From assembly GCA_030612605.1 (NCBI GenBank), contig JAUWNO010000076.1:1-8418 (forward strand): a stretch of 8,418 nt of DNA, given 5' to 3'. This document shows, piece after piece, positions 6,740 through 8,418 of the stretch. Numbering within the stretch: the first letter of the stretch is position 1; each line of letters opens with the position of its first letter. The DNA comes from Armatimonadota bacterium (GTDB taxonomy: Bacteria; Cloacimonadota; Cloacimonadia; Cloacimonadales; TCS61). Both the position numbers and the translations under genes were made by a program. Under the pieces are notes generated by a model. It saw nothing but the letters and a program-made list of their open reading frames with translations, had not been told where the DNA came from and did no database searches.

Positions 6740-7294
6740 ATGAACAAAAAATTATTAGTTGTTGTCCTGTTTTTCATAGTCTTATCTTCCATTACTTATG
6801 GTTTGAAAATCGGTGGAAAGGTTCTTCCGGATCAAATTAAAGCTGGAGAAAACACCCTGATTTTAAACGGTGCAGGAATCAGGAAAAAGGTTATTTTCAA
6901 AGTTTATGCAGGTGCACTTTATCTTCTTGAAAAAAACAATAATGCTCTAACTATTATTGAAGCAGATGAACCAATGTCAGTTAAAATGCATTTTATTTTC
7001 AAATCAGTTTCTCCGGAAAAACTGATTGAAGCCTGGAATTCCGGTTTCAGCAAGCGTGATACATCCAACCTGCTAGAGGAAATCGTCACCTTTAATTCCT
7101 TCTTCACAAAAGATGCTAAAAAAGACGATATTTATGACATCATTTATGTTCCTGAACAAGGTACAAGCGTGTATATGAATAACGAGCTGAAAGGAACTAT
7201 TCAAGGTTTGGAATTCAAAAAAGCTGTGTTTTCCATCTGGCTGGGAGAGGAAACAGACCTGCCAAAACTGAAAGAAGCAATGCTGGGTGAATGA
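6740..7294 (+). CDS. Exported chalcone isomerase-like domain protein
   Basis: A 184-residue protein with a signal peptide at about 1-21 (MNKK, hydrophobic LLVVVLFFIVL, SSITYG), so it probably acts in the periplasm. The mature part matches the bacterial chalcone isomerase-like family: GGKVLPD near 25-31, LNGAGIRKK (42-50), FKVYAGALYL (53-62), a helical mid-region with SPEKLIEAWNSGF, then GTSVYMNNEL and the closing FSIWLGE (174-180) before a short KLKEAMLG helix. Bacterial members generally lack proven isomerase activity and their role is unclear, with fatty-acid-like ligand binding suggested for the fold. The ATG at 6740 is preferred over upstream in-frame ATGs at 6683 and 6722, because GGAG at 6731-6734 lies five bases before it and the signal peptide starts cleanly there. 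Its last four bases overlap the next gene, implying translational coupling. Confidence 0.88.
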   Translation: MNKKLLVVVLFFIVLSSITYGLKIGGKVLPDQIKAGENTLILNGAGIRKKVIFKVYAGALYLLEKNNNALTIIEADEPMSVKMHFIFKSVSPEKLIEAWNSGFSKRDTSNLLEEIVTFNSFFTKDAKKDDIYDIIYVPEQGTSVYMNNELKGTIQGLEFKKAVFSIWLGEETDLPKLKEAMLGE

Positions 7295-7461
7295 AACAGA
7301 TAAAATGCAGAACCTGCAGGAAAATGGTTAGTTCAAAGGCAAAACGCTGCCAATACTGCGGAACTCTTCTCAAAATGCCGATATTGGGAATTGTGATCGT
7401 TTTTGCCCTTATTCTGTTTGTTATTGGAATAATAGTAATTGGTATGCTTCAAAGCGGATGA
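7291..7461 (+). CDS. Zinc-ribbon plus transmembrane microprotein (56 aa)
   Basis: The frame encodes 56 residues. A four-cysteine zinc ribbon lies near the N-terminus (C6-x2-C9, then C20-x2-C23, with CRTCRKMV and RCQYCGTLL contexts). A single hydrophobic helix follows at about 30-53, ending in LQSG. This is the layout of small zinc-ribbon membrane proteins with the ribbon facing the cytoplasm. The start overlaps the stop of the chalcone isomerase-like gene as ATGA, and only a weak GGGTGA precedes it, so translation likely depends on coupling. Two stop codons (TGA TAG) end it. I do not recognise a named family. Cysteine spacing, a clean membrane helix and tight gene overlap make it credible despite its size. 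A role in membrane-anchored protein or metal binding would be a guess. Confidence 0.75.
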   Translation: MKQIKCRTCRKMVSSKAKRCQYCGTLLKMPILGIVIVFALILFVIGIIVIGMLQSG

Positions 7462-7515
7462 TAGGTAAGCCCTTACCTCTTCAAAGGTTGTTCTTTTCAC
7501 ACGTCTTTTTAGATT

Positions 7516-7683
7516 ATCAATAACCTACCCGTTTACGGGTAGGAAGATATGATAAAATACATTGCTAAGCCGTTTACGGCTTTACATTTGGATAGGTTGG
7601 ACGAAATATTTTTGGAAGGACGTAAACGTCCTAAAAAGATCTATGTCCCTCACGACCTATGCGTAAACGCATAGGTTATTGAT
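7516..7683. repeat. 168 bp four-hairpin dyad element (REPIN/MITE-like)
   Basis: The ends are a perfect 12 bp inverted repeat, ATCAATAACCTA (7516-7527) and TAGGTTATTGAT (7672-7683). Four palindromes lie inside: CCTACCCGTTTACGGGTAGG (7524-7543), AAGCCGTTTACGGCTT (7567-7582), AGGACGTAAACGTCCT (7617-7632), and arms ACCTATGCG/CGCATAGGT around TAAA (7655-7676). Outer and inner pairs are placed exactly symmetrically about 7599.5. All share a CG-TTTA-CG core, or its complement in the right half. Arms differ between mirrored hairpins by paired, compensatory changes. No transposase is encoded, so any mobility would depend on an enzyme elsewhere, such as a REP-associated tyrosine transposase (inference). 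It fills the spacer between the zinc-ribbon and PP2C genes. Confidence 0.85.
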
Positions 7684-7689
7684 GTTCGG

Positions 7690-7733
7690 CAAGTTACAGA
7701 CTTGTGTGCCATTGACAGTCTTTTAGGAAAAGA
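7690..7733. other. Two small hairpins between the dyad element and the PP2C gene
   Basis: CAAGT (7690-7694) pairs with ACTTG (7700-7704) around TACAG, and TCTTTT (7719-7724) pairs with AAAAGA (7728-7733) around AGG. Both are short. The first may be the flank of the neighbouring dyad element. The second overlaps the spacer of the possible PP2C promoter. Neither has a T-run that would make it a terminator. Confidence 0.25.
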
Positions 7734-7744
7734 TTGAGTATAGG
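7712..7744 (+). promoter_or_regulatory. Possible promoter for the PP2C gene
   Basis: A perfect TTGACA (7712-7717) stands upstream of TATAGG (7739-7744), but the 21-base spacing is longer than the usual 16-18. At the usual spacing the -10 would be a poor TGAGTA. It lies between the dyad element and the ribosome binding site. Kept only as a weak candidate. Confidence 0.2.
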
Positions 7745-7771
7745 TTAAACAAAAATCTAAGGACTTGAAAA

Positions 7772-8418
7772 TTGAAAATCAAATTTGCTTCCATCTCTAA
7801 ACAAGGAATAAAAACACCTGTAAACCAGGACTGCTTTGCTGTTCCTCTTCCTGAGAATGATACTCAGGAAAAAGGATTTCTTTTTGTGGTGTGTGATGGA
7901 GTTGGTGGTTATCAAGGTGCAGAGATAGCCAGTAGAATGTGCTGCAAAATTTTTATGAATGATTTTTATTCGGAAGAGAATATAAACAACATCTCAGTCT
8001 GGTTGGAACATGAAATACAACTTATCAACAATGAAATCGTTTCCCAGGGAATTAAACTGGGAAACGCTAATATGTCAACTACAATGGTTAGCCTGCTACT
8101 CAAAGAAAACACAGCCTATTTAAATAATGTTGGAGACAGCAGAATTTACATTTTTACTGATGACAAACTGGAACAGATAACCGAAGACCATTCTGTTGTC
8201 TGGAAATATTATCAGCAAGGATTGATTACAAAAGACGAAATTATCCTGAGTAGTGAAAAACACCTGATCACCGAAGCTCTGGGTTTGTACGCAAAACCAA
8301 AAATAAACAGCTACTCCTATCCTCTACCAGAAAAATTTCTCTTCCTACTCTGTACTGACGGTTTAACCGATGTCTGCAAAGACAGCGAAATTAAAAATGT
8401 ATTAAAGCAAAACAATGA
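7772..8418 (+). CDS. PP2C-family serine/threonine protein phosphatase (3' partial)
   Basis: A metal-dependent cytoplasmic phosphatase; 215 residues are visible and the frame stays open to the window edge (the final TGA is out of frame). Family motifs run in order: VNQD (17-20), DGVGG (42-46) with a metal-binding Asp, STTM (102-105, usual GTT), VGDSRIY (120-126), EDHS (138-141), HLITEALG (164-171) and CTDGLTD (194-200) with a second metal Asp. The last DNxT motif must lie beyond 8418. The start is a TTG at 7772, because AAGGA at 7759-7763 lies eight bases upstream and the first strand KIKFASISKQG begins at once; no ATG is in frame before the conserved core. Relatives (PrpC, Stp) reverse Hanks-type kinase phosphorylation, often beside kinase or FHA-domain genes, so such a gene may follow. 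The partner is not visible here. Confidence 0.9.
   Translation, partial: MKIKFASISKQGIKTPVNQDCFAVPLPENDTQEKGFLFVVCDGVGGYQGAEIASRMCCKIFMNDFYSEENINNISVWLEHEIQLINNEIVSQGIKLGNANMSTTMVSLLLKENTAYLNNVGDSRIYIFTDDKLEQITEDHSVVWKYYQQGLITKDEIILSSEKHLITEALGLYAKPKINSYSYPLPEKFLFLLCTDGLTDVCKDSEIKNVLKQNN

Noticed and set aside
6919..7107. Minus-strand 62-codon frame antisense to the chalcone isomerase-like gene
   Set aside because: It is wholly inside a well-supported gene and has no motif or ribosome binding site.
7516..7683. CRISPR array
   Set aside because: The repeated units are palindromes with differing arms arranged as mirror images, not identical direct repeats separated by even spacers.

Overview
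The window is AT-rich and its traits suggest an uncultured member of the FCB group, most likely Candidatus Cloacimonadota. Three things point there: a secreted Asp-box propeller protein ending in a PNPFNPTTTI...SSGVYFY...KMLLMK sorting-type domain, a ClpC-type unfoldase, and many short dispersed palindromic repeats between and even inside genes. The taxonomic call is an inference from protein style; there is no rRNA or other marker gene here.

Layout. Bases 2-1093 (+) hold the C-terminal part of a multi-pass spermine/spermidine synthase-like membrane protein whose 5' end lies outside the window. It converges on clpC (1525-3969, -). The 431 bp between them have no gene but hold three repeat structures: a CTTCCGAA hairpin cluster, a long AAATTCC/GGAATTT inverted-repeat tract, and a compact CGGGG-bulged hairpin nested in that tract. 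Upstream of clpC on the same strand, 74 bp away, is a 763-residue secreted beta-propeller protein (4044-6335, -), possibly co-transcribed with clpC. A 404 bp divergent spacer with candidate promoters both ways leads to a periplasmic chalcone isomerase-like protein (6740-7294, +). This overlaps by ATGA a 56-residue zinc-ribbon membrane microprotein (7291-7461, +). A 310 bp spacer follows with a four-hairpin dyad element (7516-7683). The window ends inside a PP2C-type protein phosphatase gene with a TTG start (7772 to beyond 8418, +).

Working together: no single pathway links all the genes. The chalcone isomerase-like/zinc-ribbon pair looks translationally coupled. The propeller/clpC pair may be one transcript. 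The PP2C gene probably opens a signalling module that continues downstream.

The most notable feature is the 168 bp element at 7516-7683. It is an exact mirror arrangement of four hairpins, each with a CG-TTTA-CG (or complement) core, and the matched arms differ by compensatory base-pair changes. It looks like a REPIN/MITE-type element under selection for single-strand structure. A second point of interest is that dispersed-repeat sequence seems to have been absorbed in frame into the C-terminal sorting domain of the propeller protein.
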